A stretch of 64,000 bases of DNA from JAIRVZ01 sp031553755 (GTDB lineage Bacteria; Bacteroidota; Bacteroidia; Bacteroidales; Azobacteroidaceae): assembly GCA_031553755.1 (NCBI GenBank), contig JAVBKZ010000034.1, forward strand, positions 62,001 through 126,000, given 5' to 3'. This document shows positions 9,887-19,887 of the stretch, in pieces (within the stretch, counting starts at the first letter, position 1; every line of letters starts with the position of its first letter). A program made the translations under genes and the position numbers. Under the pieces are notes generated by a model. It saw nothing but the letters and a program-made list of their open reading frames with translations, was not told the DNA's origin and made no database searches.

Positions 9887-10870
9887 CTATTGATAGTTTA
9901 TCTTGACTTTTACCGTAGATTCCGCCTGTATCGCCGGATTTTCAGGTAATGTTGAAACCAAACGGTAGGTAATACCTTGAGTAAAGTCAACGACTGAACT
10001 TCCCGACACTTGCTCCGTATCTCCAATATACACTTTTTCTGAAGATGAATATGTGGTAAATTCAGGAGTAAGACTGCTGACATTGGTACCCGCCGGTAAT
10101 GTTACCTGCATTTCAAACGAGCTGTAATCAAATTCGGAACGAACAAGTGTACCTTTAGCTCCAAGAATAGTAAATGTATTAAATTCCGGATAATAAAGGG
10201 TATATAACTTATAAGGACGAATTGTTCCATAATCCGACTTAACCACAATATTCAGTGACGCTGATAAGTCATATTTAGTTGTACTTTTATTTGAAAATTC
10301 TTTATCATTGATAAAAACTTTAGTCGAATCCGAATGTATATAAAATCGTAATCTTTGAGAAAGCGATATTGAAGGCGTCGAGGTATTGTATTTTACTTTA
10401 CGAGGTAATACCATCAACCATTCGTCGTTTCCCAGTTTATTGGCAAATACCTCATCATATAATACTTGGGGACAGGAAAGTTTTTCGATTTCGGTTTCAT
10501 TGTCAACTACCGTCACAATATAAGAACATGTGTCGCGTTTCAAATCGGTCGCGCGATCCGTATAGGTAGAAGCCACACATACGATTTTGTATGTACCCGG
10601 AACTGTATAGGCGTAGGTAAATAAATTTTTATTGACCACAAATCCGGTGTTGCTTTGATCCCGAAGTTCATATTTGTGCATATTATCGCCTGTATAAATA
10701 ACCGCTTGCTCCGAAAAGCCCGTGAAACGAATAACCATCGATTCGTTTATATTCAACTGAACCTTATCAATAGTTATCGCGGCCTGAGGTTCAGGAGCGC
10801 TTTCTTCTTCGCAGGAAATAATAAATAAAGAGGTACATATAACCAATAATATATTTATAACTATCTTCAT
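9887..10870 (-). CDS. SusE-position surface lipoprotein (DUF5018-like C-terminus)
   Basis: 327 residues from an ATG at 10870. The N-terminus is a lipoprotein signal (LFIISCEEES; Cys 20 is lipidated), and the following E-rich residues resemble the Bacteroidetes surface-export signal. Residues ~30-125 form an Ig/PKD-like fold that includes VPGTYKIVCVASTY. Residues ~235-327 form a second beta-sandwich of the type seen in DUF5018 proteins. It follows susD by 20 bp and is presumably a glycan-binding accessory of the SusCD complex. Sequence alone does not give ligand specificity; the family assignment is from general pattern, not a search. Confidence 0.75.
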   Translation of the reverse strand: MKIVINILLVICTSLFIISCEEESAPEPQAAITIDKVQLNINESMVIRFTGFSEQAVIYTGDNMHKYELRDQSNTGFVVNKNLFTYAYTVPGTYKIVCVASTYTDRATDLKRDTCSYIVTVVDNETEIEKLSCPQVLYDEVFANKLGNDEWLMVLPRKVKYNTSTPSISLSQRLRFYIHSDSTKVFINDKEFSNKSTTKYDLSASLNIVVKSDYGTIRPYKLYTLYYPEFNTFTILGAKGTLVRSEFDYSSFEMQVTLPAGTNVSSLTPEFTTYSSSEKVYIGDTEQVSGSSVVDFTQGITYRLVSTLPENPAIQAESTVKVKINYQ

Positions 10871-10890
10871 TTTATCAAATTTTTAAAGAA

Positions 10891-12573
10891 TTAATAACCA
10901 GAATTTTGTTTTACAACTCCATTGGAAATATCTATTTCACTTTGGGGAATGGGAAATATTTCATTCACTCCCTTCCTGAAAAAATAACCCCGTTTATTGG
11001 ATTGTTTTGCGCCGAAAGTTTGCAATACGCTCGCAGCTCTTTTCTGACGAACTAAGTCGAAGAAACGATCCCATTCAAAAGAAAGTTCTATACGGCGTTC
11101 TGTCCATATTTGGTCGCGCATGTATCCGTAACCTCCACCCATATATAAAGTCGCGCTGCTGTTTACTGTGTTGGCTTGTACCTTGCTTTTGTTTAATTGA
11201 ACTAAAGCCCGCGCGCCTTCTCCGCATTCGTTCAACGCTTCGGCATACATCAGCACTACATCGACATAACGTATCAAGCGACGGTTTTTATCGTTATCAC
11301 CACCATACAGCGGACGGTCTTTTATAGGCGTATACCATTTCAGTGAAAGAATTTTACCTGATCCACAATTGTTTATTTCTCCATCGGGAGTATATTCATG
11401 ATGACCGCAAACAAAAGCGATCCGTGGATCGTTACCGAATATTTCCTGTTTTATATCGGCTTTTGCCCATAATATGGAGGAGTTCATGTTATCCCAAAGC
11501 GTATTAAAGACAGAAGACCCTTCATTCACATCTCCGGTAGAACCATCTCCGGATTCTTTAAATACTACTTCAAAAATAGAACCTTTGCAAAACTCTCCTG
11601 TTTTATAGAACTGATCATAATACTTTATGCCTGCGCCATAATAATCCTTATATTCAAGCGAATAGGTGGTGTGCAATTCGGGCAACTTAGTATTTACCGT
11701 TTCCGGCTCCGTTAACTTTAGTTCTTGTGGCGGAAACCAAAGGCGTTTGCGGAGCGTTTCCCAGTCTTCTTTCGATGCGTCATATTTGAGTATTTCACCG
11801 AATGTCATTGATTTTCCATCCACAAAAAATTCTCCTAAACGTACCATTTCTTTCCATTTTTCCGATTCTACTCCGGGAGTAGCCTGATACATAAGTACTT
11901 TCATCAGTAACGCGATGTTAGCACCGGCTCCTGCTTTACCGGCTGTTTTTTCCGCGTATTGTGCAGGCAACATTATGGCTGCCTCTCTCAGGTCTTTTTC
12001 TATATAGGCATATACATCTTCGGCAGAGCTTCGGGGTATGACAAGCTTATCCATTGTTTCTGTTTCCGGACGAATAGGTACTCCTCCGTAAGTTTTGACC
12101 AAATTAAAATAGTATAATGCCCTTAAAAATTTAGCTTGAGCCAATATCTCTCTTACAGCTCTATAAGAACCATAGTCCTGAATCGATAATTTCACTCTAT
12201 GCGCGTTGGCAATTACTTGATTCGCGCGGTGAATTCCTTTATAATTAATCGTGTACCTATTCAGTATCCACGTGTTCGATGTGTTGAACCTGAATTGAAC
12301 CAATTGGCCCATTTGGCTGCTTAGGCCTTCATCACTACCTACCACGTCATCGCCGCAAGCTTCACCGAAACGCCACTCACATTCGTTGAATTGGTCCATT
12401 TGCAATACATCATAACTTGCGTTCAACGCGGCCTGCAATTTATATTGCGTATCATAAAAATTTTCATCAGTGGAGTTTCCGAGGACTTCCTTATCCAGGA
12501 AATCATCGCATCCTGTCAGAAGTATCAGTGAAAAACTCCAAATAAACAGTATATTGAATATATTTTTTTGCAT
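10891..12573 (-). CDS. SusD/RagB family nutrient-binding outer membrane lipoprotein
   Basis: 560 residues from an ATG at 12573. Lipobox is LILLTGC with the conserved DDFLDKE immediately after, the classic SusD start. The N-terminal helical TPR-like part contains AKFLRALYYFNLVKTYGGVP, and the C-terminus contains WTERRIELSFEWDRFFDLVR and a final FPIPQSEIDIS segment, all family hallmarks. SusD lids the SusC barrel and captures oligosaccharides at the surface. The start lies 31 bp after the SusC stop, in the same transcript. Confidence 0.97.
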   Translation of the reverse strand: MQKNIFNILFIWSFSLILLTGCDDFLDKEVLGNSTDENFYDTQYKLQAALNASYDVLQMDQFNECEWRFGEACGDDVVGSDEGLSSQMGQLVQFRFNTSNTWILNRYTINYKGIHRANQVIANAHRVKLSIQDYGSYRAVREILAQAKFLRALYYFNLVKTYGGVPIRPETETMDKLVIPRSSAEDVYAYIEKDLREAAIMLPAQYAEKTAGKAGAGANIALLMKVLMYQATPGVESEKWKEMVRLGEFFVDGKSMTFGEILKYDASKEDWETLRKRLWFPPQELKLTEPETVNTKLPELHTTYSLEYKDYYGAGIKYYDQFYKTGEFCKGSIFEVVFKESGDGSTGDVNEGSSVFNTLWDNMNSSILWAKADIKQEIFGNDPRIAFVCGHHEYTPDGEINNCGSGKILSLKWYTPIKDRPLYGGDNDKNRRLIRYVDVVLMYAEALNECGEGARALVQLNKSKVQANTVNSSATLYMGGGYGYMRDQIWTERRIELSFEWDRFFDLVRQKRAASVLQTFGAKQSNKRGYFFRKGVNEIFPIPQSEIDISNGVVKQNSGY

Positions 12574-12604
12574 AATTGTTGAATTTTATTCGGCTATTTC
12601 AGGT

Positions 12605-15600
12605 TTACAAAACAACTTTAAATCCCATTGTAAATGTCCGCGATTGAGGATAATTTCCATGGTCTACTCCCATATTCAGGTTATTACCCTCGGTTCCGGA
12701 AACTTTTCCCACTTCCGGGTCAAAACCATTATATTTCGTAAAAGTAAGTAAATTATATCCACCAAGAAATACGGATAAATTTGATAAATGTAATCCGGAA
12801 ACCAGTTTTTCACTAAAATTATATGTCAAACGAAGTTCTTTAAGACGAATGTAAGAACCATCTACCACATAAAAATCGGATGCCCTGAAATTGCGGGGAG
12901 AATCGGAAGGATCAAGATCTGGGACTGTCGCGCTCAGGTTTTTAGGAAAGAATGCCCTGTTTTCCGCTAATTGTCCCGACCAATGCTTGTTCCGTATGTC
13001 GGAATAAAGATTATTGCCCCCACTCGCGTTGTTCAGGTAATAATCCATCACATTGAAAATTTTATTTCCGGTTTGTCCCTGAAAGAATATATTCAAATCG
13101 AAGTTCGCATAACTGAATGACAATGGTACTCCAAACACAAAATCAGGTAATGGAGAACCTAAATACGTCCGGTCTTCGGCAGTGATACGTCCGTCGCCAT
13201 TCAAATCTTTGAAATGGAAATCACCGGGGCGAGTTATCTGGTCCAGGTCATTTTTTCCGTATTCATATTGAGCGCTTGCCTTTACTTCTTCATACGTATT
13301 GAAAATTCCGTCTGTTACATAGCCGAAATAGCTGCCGATAGGTTTTCCGACCGCTGTTTTAGTTACAAAATCAGCGATACTCGATTCATTTAACTTCGAA
13401 CCGTAAATCGGTTCGTTACCTGTACCCAAACCTGTTACCTCGTTCTGAATATAAGATATATTAAAACCAACAGAATAACTAAATTTGTTAATATTCTTTT
13501 TATAATTGAAACTCAATTCCACTCCACGGTTCCTGACAGAACCTGCATTCGTCATCGGAGCATCATCTAAACCTGCCGATATCAAAACAGGGACACGCAA
13601 CAACATATCGGAAGTTTCTTTATTGAAAAACTCAAGACTTGCAGTCAACGCGTTGCTAAAAAGTCCAAGATCAAGTCCGATATTGAAAGTTTCCGTTTTT
13701 TCCCAGTGAATATCCGGATTTCCTATGGTTGTAGCGGTTATACCCGGAGAAAGAATATGGTTGCCAATACCGTATGGATAATTATATTGTGTATTCAGGA
13801 GAGTATAACGGGACATTTCATCAATCCTGTTATTTCCTAATTGTCCCCATCCTACACGGAGTTTACCTAAAGAAAGCCAATGAAACCGTTCCATGAATGA
13901 TTCGGAAGAAAATTTCCAACCGAGAGAAACTGATGGAAAATATCCCCATCGTTCTTTTTGCGCGAAAATTGACGATCCATCCGCCCTGAAGTTTACCTGA
14001 AGCAAATAACAGTCGCGCATATTGTAATTTAACCGACCGATAAAACCCAACGCGGTCCATTGGCGGTCAAGCCCATAAGTTTTATCGCCGGTATACGCGC
14101 TTGACAAATACCAAGATTCCGGATCGTTACTTGGCGTCCCTTTCCGGGTTGATTCCTGCCATGAATATTTATAACCTTCCGCGGTTTGACCTCCCAATAC
14201 GGTTATATCATGTATGTCTTTTTTCCACGAAAATGTGAACAGGTTGTTGATCTCCCATTTATTAGTTAGATTCTGACGCCTATAAACCGTTGACAAATCA
14301 GTCATAAGAAAGTCTTCGTTTAATTTTTTTACTTCGGTAAAATTCGACCGGGTTTCGGGAACAAAATAATCCGACACCTTGAACTGATAGACCAAGAGTT
14401 TTCCTAATTGAGCGGTGAGGCTCATATTTAAGTCGATACGGTGTTGTTGCGTTTCATTGTGATTCCGATTCAGAGTCGCAATCGGATGATCTTCGGAATA
14501 ATACCCTTTCGAATCGTAAGTATATATCATCGGGTTTTGAAACAAACCACGTTTCAGAATACTGTTACTCCCTTCCGGCACAATATGACGGTCTTCGTTG
14601 GCATACATGATACTGGTGCTCAGATTCAGCGCTTTTGTCAATTGGTTATTCAAATTAATACGTGTATTGAAACGTTTGTATTCGGAAGTTTTCACAATTC
14701 CTTGTTCATCGTAATAACTCGCGCTGACCATGTATTTATTTTTGTCGTTTCCTCCGGATACCGACAAGTTGTATTGTTGTTTAATACCTGTTTGGGTTAT
14801 CGCGTCCCACCAGTTTGTAGGGGAATTATTTCTGATCGTATCAACCAAAAAGGCCTTATAATTATCATAATAAAGGTCTTGAGTTATTTTGTCTTTGGAA
14901 TGATATAATTGTCCATCAACTGAATAATTTGATAGTCCGCTAATATAGTCCGACATAAGGGCATATTGCTCGGTATTCATCACAGGGATTGTTTTCCAAG
15001 GATTTGAAACTCCCCAATAATTGTCAAAGGTAATTTTTATGGAACCTTTTTCTCCACTTTTTGTTGTTACGGCTACCACGCCATTCGCTGCGCGCGCGCC
15101 ATATACCGCGCTTGAAGCCGCGTCTTTGAATACTTCGATATTGGCGATATCGTTAGGATTCAGGTGATCTATTCCATCCACGATAAAACCGTCAACCACA
15201 TAAAGCGGATCGGCATCATTGATGGTACCTGTTCCCCTGATTTTAATTGTTGTTTGTCCGCCGGGCGAACCTGAATTCTGAATAATATTAACACCTGCGG
15301 CTTTTCCTTGTAATGCTTGTAACGGGGATGAAACAGGAACATTGTTGATTTCTTTCGCGGAAACGAATGATATGGCTCCGGTAACATCACTCTTTTTTTG
15401 AACTCCGTAACCAATCACTACTACTTCATCCAGCAATTTATTGTCTTCTTCTAACAAGATAGTTAGTTCCCTGCCTTTTTTGACAGCGACTTCCGTAGTT
15501 TTATAACTCATGTAACTGATGACAAGGGTAGCGTTGGGAGCCGTGTTTAATTGAAATTTCCCGTCGATATCGGTTATTGAACCATTTGTGGTTCCCTTTT

Positions 15601-15748
15601 CTACAACAGAAGCACCGATGAGTGGCTCTTTCGTTTTACTGTCTAATACCTTCCCTGATGCAGGAACCTTATTTTGTCCGAATGAAATTTGGGAACAAAA
15701 CAGGGCGACAAAGAACATTGTTATTTTTATAAATTTGTTTTTAATCAT
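12605..15748 (-). CDS. SusC/RagA family TonB-linked outer membrane transporter
   Basis: The ATG at 15748 gives MIKNKFIKITMFF and a 1047-residue protein; a TTG at 15784 would add 12 residues in front of the signal peptide and is unlikely. After the signal peptide (cleavage after SFGQ) comes a carboxypeptidase-regulatory-like domain (GKVLDSKTKEPLIGASV), a TonB box region (LLDEVVVIGYGVQKK), the plug with the SusC signature GARAANGVVAVTTK, and a 22-strand barrel ending in a C-terminal aromatic-rich strand (TFTMGFKVVL). It imports oligosaccharides with SusD using TonB energy. A palindromic element (15820-15943) lies directly upstream. Confidence 0.97.
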   Translation of the reverse strand: MIKNKFIKITMFFVALFCSQISFGQNKVPASGKVLDSKTKEPLIGASVVEKGTTNGSITDIDGKFQLNTAPNATLVISYMSYKTTEVAVKKGRELTILLEEDNKLLDEVVVIGYGVQKKSDVTGAISFVSAKEINNVPVSSPLQALQGKAAGVNIIQNSGSPGGQTTIKIRGTGTINDADPLYVVDGFIVDGIDHLNPNDIANIEVFKDAASSAVYGARAANGVVAVTTKSGEKGSIKITFDNYWGVSNPWKTIPVMNTEQYALMSDYISGLSNYSVDGQLYHSKDKITQDLYYDNYKAFLVDTIRNNSPTNWWDAITQTGIKQQYNLSVSGGNDKNKYMVSASYYDEQGIVKTSEYKRFNTRINLNNQLTKALNLSTSIMYANEDRHIVPEGSNSILKRGLFQNPMIYTYDSKGYYSEDHPIATLNRNHNETQQHRIDLNMSLTAQLGKLLVYQFKVSDYFVPETRSNFTEVKKLNEDFLMTDLSTVYRRQNLTNKWEINNLFTFSWKKDIHDITVLGGQTAEGYKYSWQESTRKGTPSNDPESWYLSSAYTGDKTYGLDRQWTALGFIGRLNYNMRDCYLLQVNFRADGSSIFAQKERWGYFPSVSLGWKFSSESFMERFHWLSLGKLRVGWGQLGNNRIDEMSRYTLLNTQYNYPYGIGNHILSPGITATTIGNPDIHWEKTETFNIGLDLGLFSNALTASLEFFNKETSDMLLRVPVLISAGLDDAPMTNAGSVRNRGVELSFNYKKNINKFSYSVGFNISYIQNEVTGLGTGNEPIYGSKLNESSIADFVTKTAVGKPIGSYFGYVTDGIFNTYEEVKASAQYEYGKNDLDQITRPGDFHFKDLNGDGRITAEDRTYLGSPLPDFVFGVPLSFSYANFDLNIFFQGQTGNKIFNVMDYYLNNASGGNNLYSDIRNKHWSGQLAENRAFFPKNLSATVPDLDPSDSPRNFRASDFYVVDGSYIRLKELRLTYNFSEKLVSGLHLSNLSVFLGGYNLLTFTKYNGFDPEVGKVSGTEGNNLNMGVDHGNYPQSRTFTMGFKVVL

Positions 15749-15819
15749 TTTAGTATGATTTGAAATAGTTAATTGACTCTTCAAAAAAAGTGGAATGAGG
15801 TTGTCTTAACAATTGAATT

Positions 15820-15943
15820 AGCACACAGAATACACGGGATATATGGAAACTTTATATTTTTATATCTTTTCAATTTGCTTATAATTATTGATCTAAAAAC
15901 ATTAAATAGTGTTATCTTGTAAAATCCGTGTATTCCGTGTGCT
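15820..15943. repeat. Palindromic repeat, family B
   Basis: The arms AGCACACAGAATACACGGGAT (15820-15840) and ATCCGTGTATTCCGTGTGCT (from 15924) are near-perfect reverse complements, separated by ~80 bp of AT-rich sequence. It fills most of the gap between susC and the upstream gene. It has no ORF and no T-tract typical of a terminator. Confidence 0.6.
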
Positions 15944-15983
15944 TTAAGTTATTTTTTGGACACTCTCATCAAAAACGTAATGA

Positions 15984-17819
15984 TTATTTTTTAATCAGGC
16001 TTGATACAAAAGTACCCCCGGTAGTTGTAATTATAACCTTATAAATACCTCTCGCAAGAAAATCAACATTTACAGAATTGTTTACGGGGTTGTTTTCTGT
16101 TTTCAACATTCTTCCGGTCAAATCAAAAATTTTGATGTTTAAACAAATACCTTCTACATCGAAAGAAAATTTATCAACAACCGGATTCGGATAAATAGCT
16201 ACATCATTCGAATGTTTGATTTCTTTTATACCGGAGGCTGCGGCAATTTCCGCGCGGGTTCTGTATTCCAGACTTTTGTCCAAATCATCAGCGTCTTTTA
16301 CTAAATCAAAACCAGGTTTACGGTAACTATAAAGATACAATCCTTTATTTTCGTCATTATTAAAAAACAAAAGATCTCCATTTAGATTACGCAATGTTTG
16401 GACTTTATCTCCAGCCGCATCAAAATTGGTAATCCGCTGTGGTCTGTCTGTTTTACTATCTATTCTGAATAATTTTCCTTTATCTTCGGGCACAGCGGCT
16501 CCCGCGTTATACCAATACAAACTACCGGAAACTACGATAGGATCTTTTACCCAATGGCTCAAGTTTCCGGGGGCTATATCCCATTGCATAGTAACTTTAT
16601 CTCCATCACAATAAAATTGTTCTCCTCCGAAATTAGTTGGTTTCGCCGCGTCACCACCTGTGGTGGCACAAAACATATATACTCCATCGAATTCAATTCC
16701 GGGATCAGGAGTACTTGAGTTTGTGGCAGTTGGATCGTTCGTATTAATATCAAAAACGGTATAATCTCCTGGTTCTAGATTTGTACAGGCAAGTTCTTTT
16801 CCATATTCAGGAGAGTGTCCGCGATAATAAACCTTTCCATTGTAAGGATAAACTCCCGGACAAGAAACCATTCCACCAACTCCTTTTCCGTCTACTACTG
16901 TAGGATCCGTATCCTTGATTAAGTATGTGCCTTCTTCTGTTCCGTCTGTAGCCCAAGGTTCACTACCATATTCAACAGTCCAAGCTTGGAAAAATAATTT
17001 TTCGTTATAAAAATTCACCATTTGGTCAATAGAGGCGCTCCCGGTTCCTAAAGTCATTGCCTCTGTATTGATATCTTTAACCAATTTTGTTCCGTCTTCT
17101 GTTCCGTCTGTTACCCAAAGTTCGATTCCTACTTCTCCATCCTTTGTGTCTGCCTTAAAGAAAACCTGGCGCGCGACACGAACGTATGGAGTAACCCAGG
17201 TAGTCGCGTAAGTTCCGGGAAATTTGGTATCACATGCTTTAATCATTTTGGTTCCATCCTCAGTTCCATCGCTTACATACAACCACCATTGCGCACCACG
17301 ATCTTGATCGTAAGTTTCGCTTTCCCAAGTCTTCGCGCAGAATATAAACTGCGTTTCATTCAACTGTGTAAATCCGCGCGGATCAGAAGATCCAACGTCA
17401 TGAATATCCTTTATCATGCGCGTACCTTCTTCAGTTCCGTCAGAAATCCATAATTCCATTTCGCTTGTTCCGTTGTTAGCTCCAAATACCACTTTATCAT
17501 TGAAGCGAGTCAGGTAATTTACATCCGAACTGGAACTTCCGGGGTAAATATCTTTTACTATTTTAGTTCCGGCTATTGTTCCGTCTGTTACCCACAGTTC
17601 TTCACCATTAGCTTCATTTGAAGCAGCGAAAAAGGCCTTATAACCTTTTGATTTATCTCCTGCCACAACTAAATTTTTTCTCTTAACACCTTTAAGTTCG
17701 GTATCAACGTTGGCTTTTACTCCAGCCGGAAGGAGACTTATCATACCTTCAGGCAATTGAGAAAATATTTCTCCTACAAATGCCATGCAAATTAAAAATA
17801 ACAGAGTCTTTTTTTTCAT
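15984..17819 (-). CDS. ELWxxDGT-repeat protein with T9SS type A sorting domain
   Basis: The ATG at 17819 gives MKKKTLLFL and a signal peptide ending near FSQ (611 residues); a TTG three codons upstream is possible but unneeded. The body carries about five copies of a beta-strand repeat of the form ELWVTDGTxxGTxxVKDI (also ELWISDGT, LYVSDGT, EPWATDGT), which builds a propeller-like fold. The last ~75 residues are a T9SS type A domain (IYPNPVVDKF, then ARGIYKVIITT). Such proteins are common surface proteins in T9SS-bearing Bacteroidetes; their activity is not established. Its place between the GH2 enzyme and SusC suggests a glycan-binding or surface scaffold role, which is inference. Confidence 0.85.
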   Translation of the reverse strand: MKKKTLLFLICMAFVGEIFSQLPEGMISLLPAGVKANVDTELKGVKRKNLVVAGDKSKGYKAFFAASNEANGEELWVTDGTIAGTKIVKDIYPGSSSSDVNYLTRFNDKVVFGANNGTSEMELWISDGTEEGTRMIKDIHDVGSSDPRGFTQLNETQFIFCAKTWESETYDQDRGAQWWLYVSDGTEDGTKMIKACDTKFPGTYATTWVTPYVRVARQVFFKADTKDGEVGIELWVTDGTEDGTKLVKDINTEAMTLGTGSASIDQMVNFYNEKLFFQAWTVEYGSEPWATDGTEEGTYLIKDTDPTVVDGKGVGGMVSCPGVYPYNGKVYYRGHSPEYGKELACTNLEPGDYTVFDINTNDPTATNSSTPDPGIEFDGVYMFCATTGGDAAKPTNFGGEQFYCDGDKVTMQWDIAPGNLSHWVKDPIVVSGSLYWYNAGAAVPEDKGKLFRIDSKTDRPQRITNFDAAGDKVQTLRNLNGDLLFFNNDENKGLYLYSYRKPGFDLVKDADDLDKSLEYRTRAEIAAASGIKEIKHSNDVAIYPNPVVDKFSFDVEGICLNIKIFDLTGRMLKTENNPVNNSVNVDFLARGIYKVIITTTGGTFVSSLIKK

Positions 17820-17886
17820 GTTTTCCAAATTTTAAATAATTAATATTAGCTATTTATGTAAATAATCAGAGTACTGACCAACCTGA

Positions 17887-19758
17887 TCAGTTGTTTCCAT
17901 TTTCCACCTTTCTATCAGACAGCATTTTCTTCACTTCTTCTTTTGCTTGCGCGCGGGATTTAGTAAAGATTTTATAAACGCGTTCCATATCGAATTTTTC
18001 AGATCTGTCGTAAGTATAAATTCCATTCTTCTCAAGTTCCACGTCCACAATCTGTGTATAACAAAATCCGGAAATATGATCTAAACTCAGAATTACATTG
18101 ACTTGTTCCTCCAGTCTTTTGTAAAATTCATCCAGCGTAGCCGGCGGTGCTCCGTACCCCCAGAAGGTTTGCTGACTTTTTACTTCAGGAACTTGCATTT
18201 CTTTGATCCACTGAATACCTCCAAATTCGTCTATCATATAGGCTTCTCCTTTATAAGGCGCGCTTATGTCAGGACGGCGCAAATAAGGTTTTCCGTTTTC
18301 ACCATCGCGAAGTTGTTCATGAAGCAAAACAGGATCTTGTACATAAGTATGTTCCGCGTATATGTCGGTAAATCCGGCATGATACCCGCCGCTCGCGGTC
18401 ACAACTGGACGAGTGCGGTCTATGCGTTTAGTGATAAAATAGAGATCATTTGTCAATCGCGCGCGCTGGCCATCCACATCGTCCAACCAAACTTCATTTA
18501 AAGGCGACCACGCGATAAGTGAAGGTACGTTGTAATCGCGGTAAACACATTCTTCCCATTCTGTGATCATATTCCGTGCAGCCACGGGATCTGTCCAGTT
18601 CATTCCCCAACTTGCCGATTCACCCCAGGTAAGGTAACCCAATTTATCCGCCCAATAAAAATACCTTGGTTCAAAGACTTTCTGGTGCAAACGGGCGCCA
18701 TTAAATCCTATTTTTTTACTCAATTCAATATCTCGTTTTAATTGAGCATCACTGGGTGCTGTCCACTGTCCATCGGGATAATATCCCTGATCAAGTACCA
18801 ACCGTTGATAATAAGGTTTATTATTCAGGTAAAAAGCGTTTCCTCGAATTTCAACTTTACGCATTCCCGCGTATGAGTTAACCTTATCAATGATTTTTCC
18901 TTCGGGATTCAGTACTGAAAACTCTATGTCATAAAGAAATGGAGATTCAGGTGACCATGTTTTGACATTTTTCAAGTCGGCAATCACAAAAGTACTGTTA
19001 CTCGAAAGCGCCTGTCGCGAAAATATTTCTTTTCCCTGATCCATTATTCTTACTTTAAATGAAGTTTTCTGGTCTAAATCATGGAATATGGGTTCAAATG
19101 TAAACCGGGAGTGATCCAAATCGGGAGTAATGTGGCAATTTTTCAACCCTCCTTTCGCAACAGCTTCCAGCCATACAGTCTGCCAGATACCTGTTACCCG
19201 CGTATAATAAGCCCGGTAGGAATAAAGCCGGCGCGATTGTTTCCCTCCTGTCTGTTGCTGAGAACGCAGGTCGTCTTCCACATAAACTACTAAATTAGTA
19301 TCAGAACCTGCTTCTACATGATCGGTAATATCTACTGAGAAAGAGGAAGAGCCTCCATAATGAACAAAAATTTGCTTGCCATTCATGTATATGGTCGATT
19401 TATAATCCACACCTCCAAAATTGAGCAGTATCCGTTTGCCATCCCATGTGGATGGAATTGAAATTTTACGTTGATACCACATCGCGTTGATAAAATCTTT
19501 ATGATTTACACTTGAAAGCGGACTTTCGGGACAAAAAGGGACAATAATCGTTTTTCCTAAACCATTGGAAATAAATAAAGAATCTTCAATTCCACTTTTT
19601 GAGAAATCAAATTTATAACTCCAGACTCCGTTCAGATTGATCCATTCCGCTCTCTCAAATTGAGGACGTGGATATTCAGGACGAGGAAGTTCTGTCCCCA
19701 AACAAGTAAAATTAACAGTCAACAATAAGTAAAAAAATAAAACAACATTTTTTTTCAT
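17887..19758 (-). CDS. Glycoside hydrolase family 2 protein
   Basis: 623 residues from an ATG at 19758, with an N-terminal signal peptide (~1-21). The three-part GH2 layout is clear: sugar-binding jelly roll (~30-190, with YHRKIS-like MWYQRKISIPSTW), Ig-like domain (~200-300), and TIM barrel (~305-600). The acid/base Glu is in AWSPLNEVW (~419) and the nucleophile Glu in MIDEFGGIQW (~511). GH2 covers beta-galactosidases, beta-glucuronidases, beta-mannosidases and arabinosidases, and the sequence does not decide between them. There is no T9SS domain, so it is likely periplasmic and acts on imported oligosaccharides. It has its own promoter, whose upstream sequence matches that of the gene at 24555. 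Confidence 0.92.
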   Translation of the reverse strand: MKKNVVLFFYLLLTVNFTCLGTELPRPEYPRPQFERAEWINLNGVWSYKFDFSKSGIEDSLFISNGLGKTIIVPFCPESPLSSVNHKDFINAMWYQRKISIPSTWDGKRILLNFGGVDYKSTIYMNGKQIFVHYGGSSSFSVDITDHVEAGSDTNLVVYVEDDLRSQQQTGGKQSRRLYSYRAYYTRVTGIWQTVWLEAVAKGGLKNCHITPDLDHSRFTFEPIFHDLDQKTSFKVRIMDQGKEIFSRQALSSNSTFVIADLKNVKTWSPESPFLYDIEFSVLNPEGKIIDKVNSYAGMRKVEIRGNAFYLNNKPYYQRLVLDQGYYPDGQWTAPSDAQLKRDIELSKKIGFNGARLHQKVFEPRYFYWADKLGYLTWGESASWGMNWTDPVAARNMITEWEECVYRDYNVPSLIAWSPLNEVWLDDVDGQRARLTNDLYFITKRIDRTRPVVTASGGYHAGFTDIYAEHTYVQDPVLLHEQLRDGENGKPYLRRPDISAPYKGEAYMIDEFGGIQWIKEMQVPEVKSQQTFWGYGAPPATLDEFYKRLEEQVNVILSLDHISGFCYTQIVDVELEKNGIYTYDRSEKFDMERVYKIFTKSRAQAKEEVKKMLSDRKVENGNN

Positions 19759-19799
19759 TTCATATTATTTAGATATCGAACGTACAAATTGATTTTTTA

Positions 19800-19866
19800 C
19801 AAAAGTAGCCGCATTTAAGCCTTAACAATGTGTAAAATTGTCTTGGAAAAAAGCACTTTTGTGTTG
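19800..19866 (-). promoter_or_regulatory. Promoter and shared upstream block of the GH2 gene
   Basis: The minus strand reads TACTTTTG (19807-19800), a match to the Bacteroidetes -7 box TAnnTTTG, with ATTG about 18 bp upstream as a weak -33 box. The ~65 bp including and upstream of it align without gaps to 24615-24681, about two thirds identical by hand count over 50 bp, including a shared TTTACAC and a downstream AAGG. Confidence 0.6.
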
Positions 19867-19887
19867 AATAAGTTAAATGTGAATATA